The notes below the pieces were generated by a model. That model was not told the DNA's origin and did no database searches. It worked only from the letters and a program-made list of their open reading frames with translations. Below are positions 62,209 to 64,000 of a DNA stretch of 64,000 bases, in pieces; position 1 is the stretch's first letter, and every line of letters starts with the position of its first letter. The position numbers and the translations under genes are program-made. Source of the DNA: Virgibacillus_N oceani_A (lineage in GTDB: Bacteria > Bacillota > Bacilli > Bacillales > Amphibacillaceae); the NCBI GenBank assembly GCA_041521345.1, contig JBGOHB010000019.1; one strand, written 5' to 3'.

Positions 62209-62588
62209 TTTCTAAAAAAGAATAGCTTGTTTAATATTGATCCTGATATATATGCTATTAAAAAAAGTCTTCAATGTTTGTTCAAGCAGACATTTTAACG
62301 AAATTAATCCAAGAAAATGTCTACAATATAAGTTCTGGAAGAAAATACAGTATAATATAGCCAATAAAATTTTCAAATAAATGGTCAACATCGATTAGCT
62401 GCAGCTCTCCCTTCATCTAGCAAAATTCTTATCTCAGAATCATTAGAATACAACTACTTCTCACAGGTTCAATCGGGTCTGTATATTATAAAAGGCCACT
62501 TGTTCTTTTTTGCTTTTTAAAATAAACGAACGAATATGTATTCATTTTTTGTGAATTGTGCCAGTGTATTTCGGACATTTATTTATAA
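62209..62588. other. Intergenic region with one inverted repeat
   Basis: AGACATTTT at 62288-62296 and AAAATGTCT at 62314-62322 are exact inverted arms. The remainder is AT-rich with no gene. Confidence 0.4.
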
Positions 62589-62894
62589 CCGATATATTGT
62601 AAGAATTCACTGGAATATAGCTTTGAAGCATGCTGGAAAGCTTCAAAACAATTTCTGTATAAAATAGAAGGTATTGATATTGGCTCTCCGAAAGGAGTAA
62701 TTCGGTCATCTCGGGAAGTTGGTCTATTTTCTGAAGAAGAATCCATACTCGGGCTAAACATGGTAGACCATCGCAATTTGACCGTACTTACCTATAAAGA
62801 GGACTTAGCGGTAGAAATTTTTGCAACTTTAACCACGTATTATGAACTTTTGCGTAAATGGATGGATCGAATTACAAAAAGAGTAGACACGTGA
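62589..62894 (+). pseudogene. N-truncated nucleotidyltransferase substrate-binding protein (HI0074 type)
   Basis: A 101-codon frame without a start reads SLEYSFEACWKASKQFLYKI, EGIDIGSPKGVIRSSREVGL and MVDHRNLTVLTYKEDLAVEI to a TGA at 62892. This is the four-helix HI0074-type partner of minimal nucleotidyltransferases (MNT/HEPN-like toxin-antitoxin context). The first about 25 residues and the nucleotidyltransferase gene are missing, and an in-frame TAA lies just upstream. It is a relic of a lost two-gene module. Confidence 0.65.
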
Positions 62895-62997
62895 ATAGAA
62901 AGTTCAAATTTTATTCATGCACTTTTGCCTTCCAAATATCCCATCATAGATAGGCTTGTTCAATTGATTTACATCCTTCGGCAATTTCGATTCATTT

Positions 62998-63105
62998 TTA
63001 CTTGAAAAACTTTTTGATTTTCTTCTGTACATCTTCCATACGTCTATACTTTGGCAAGTAAGCACAATATGGTACAATTATAGGTGATAAACTTGATTTA
63101 TCCAT
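62998..63105 (-). CDS. Small protein, 35 aa, unknown
   Basis: On the minus strand an ATG at 63105 is preceded 9 nt away by GAGGAGG, one of the strongest ribosome sites in the window. The protein begins MDKSSLSPIIVPYCAYLPKY and ends in a basic helix (RRMEDVQKKIKKFFK). A TATAAT lies near 63155 on the same strand. No family is recognised; the ribosome site is the main support. Confidence 0.45.
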   Translation of the reverse strand: MDKSSLSPIIVPYCAYLPKYRRMEDVQKKIKKFFK

Positions 63106-63316
63106 AATAGATGTCCTCCTCTATCTGGCATTGGCCTGCGAAACCATTGTCATTATAGCAGTGGAGGATTTTTTTTCATACGCAAAGCCACTTCCGTTTT
63201 ATAGCGCGGGACTTAAAATAAATCCTCCAATATAGAGTAAAAATCCCAGATTAGGAATTCCCACTTATTAATGATAGTATGAATAATGACTACATATAAG
63301 ATTGAAGGGGAATGGA

Positions 63317-64000
63317 TTGATATTTATTATTTGCCTTATCATCGGTATTGCTACAGCTTTTTTTGGCAGTTTAATGGGGTTGGGTGGTGGCCTTATTCTC
63401 GTACCCACCTTGCTGCTTTTGCATGAATTCTCAGAGGCTTTTGCATGGGCGACGCCGCAAACTATTGTTGGGATGTCTTTAGTGATTATGATTTTTACGG
63501 GCCTGTCCTCGACGCTCGCTTATTTAAAAGTGGGACGTGTGGATTATAAATCAGGCGCGTTATTTTTGATTGGCAGTATTCCCGGGAGTATATTTGGTTC
63601 CTGGTTGAATCAGTTTTTTGATACGGACTCCTTTCTACTGTATTTTGGAATGGTAACGATATTAATTTCCATGCTGTTTTTCCTGAAACGGAAAGAAAGA
63701 AGGCGTATATTACCAGAACAAAAAGGGGTGCGATCTTTTGAAATAGGCGGGGAGAAGTTTTATTATCGTATTTCCATTCCTGTCGCTGTGATCGTTTCCC
63801 TTGCTGTCGGCATGGTTTCCGGTTTATTTGGCATTGGCGGCGGTTCGGTTATGGTGCCTGCCATGATTCTGTTATTCGGCTTTCCCATTCATATTGCCAC
63901 GGCTACATCCATGTTTATGATTTTCTTTGTGAGTATTATTGGTGCTTCGACACATATTGCGTTAGGGCATATTGCCTGGGAGTATGTTTTCATTTTCATC
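63317..64000 (+). CDS. TSUP (TauE/SafE) family membrane permease, cut by the window end
   Basis: The start is TTG 63317, 6 nt after GAAGGGG; the ATG at 63312 meets a stop at once. The 228 visible codons show six or more membrane segments with the duplicated TSUP motif: GSLMGLGGGLILVPTLLLLH and VSGLFGIGGGSVMVPAMILL. TSUP proteins carry sulfite, sulfonates or other small anions. The C-terminal end lies beyond the window. Confidence 0.85.
   Translation, partial: MIFIICLIIGIATAFFGSLMGLGGGLILVPTLLLLHEFSEAFAWATPQTIVGMSLVIMIFTGLSSTLAYLKVGRVDYKSGALFLIGSIPGSIFGSWLNQFFDTDSFLLYFGMVTILISMLFFLKRKERRRILPEQKGVRSFEIGGEKFYYRISIPVAVIVSLAVGMVSGLFGIGGGSVMVPAMILLFGFPIHIATATSMFMIFFVSIIGASTHIALGHIAWEYVFIFI

Noticed and set aside
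1..64000. Search for tRNA and rRNA genes
   Set aside because: No cloverleaf with a CCA end or conserved rRNA segment was recognised on reading; a covariance scan was not possible.

Overview
The window reads as chromosomal DNA of a low-GC, endospore-forming Bacillaceae bacterium, closest in style to halotolerant genera such as Oceanobacillus, Virgibacillus or Lentibacillus; the species cannot be decided from sequence alone. The evidence is a long block in Bacillus subtilis order (yvyE, degS-degU, degV, comFA, comFC, yvyF, flgM, flgN, flgK, flgL, yviE, fliW, csrA, flaG, fliD, fliS, fliT, hpf, secA, prfB, cccB, ftsE-ftsX, ctpB, minJ, uvrB-uvrA) followed by sufCDSUB. No rRNA or tRNA gene was recognised.
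Layout. 1-3.4 kb is a decayed accessory stretch: a four-repeat CRISPR array without cas genes, an internally deleted IS21-like element, a P-loop protein, an arcR/arcC fusion relic and a P-type ATPase tail. 3.4-11.2 kb carries selO, a CAP-domain protein, an IDEAL-domain protein, a class B PBP, an LCP ligase and a class D sortase. 11.7-16.0 kb is a biofilm-matrix locus: two TasA-like proteins, TapA-like, SipW, an LPDTA-bearing TasA-like protein, then a 44-aa SinI homologue and SinR. 16.0-21.4 kb is another eroded stretch: frameshifted vanZ, a 45-aa ORF, nagA pseudogene with intact nagB, two small unknown genes, transposase and nirK-like relics. 21.5-36.2 kb is regulation, competence and late flagellar genes. 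36.5-48.5 kb is protein export, translation termination, cytochrome c551, division and wall genes. 48.5-51.7 kb holds ykoP/ykoQ/ykoN-like genes. 51.9-56.8 kb is uvrBA, 57.0-62.2 kb the suf operon, and 62.2-64 kb a relic, a 35-aa ORF and the start of a TSUP transporter.
How it fits together. DegS-DegU, SinI-SinR and the SigD-type promoters are the standard switches between motility and matrix production. Genes for both outputs lie in the same window: flagellar filament assembly, but without hag at its usual place, and the TasA/TapA/SipW fibre. The most distinctive point is a class D sortase placed next to a TasA-like protein with a C-terminal LPDTA sorting signal, which suggests a wall-anchored matrix component. 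A second theme is a short repeat (core GGGACGGTTCTT) with at least eight copies in gene gaps and at pseudogene junctions.
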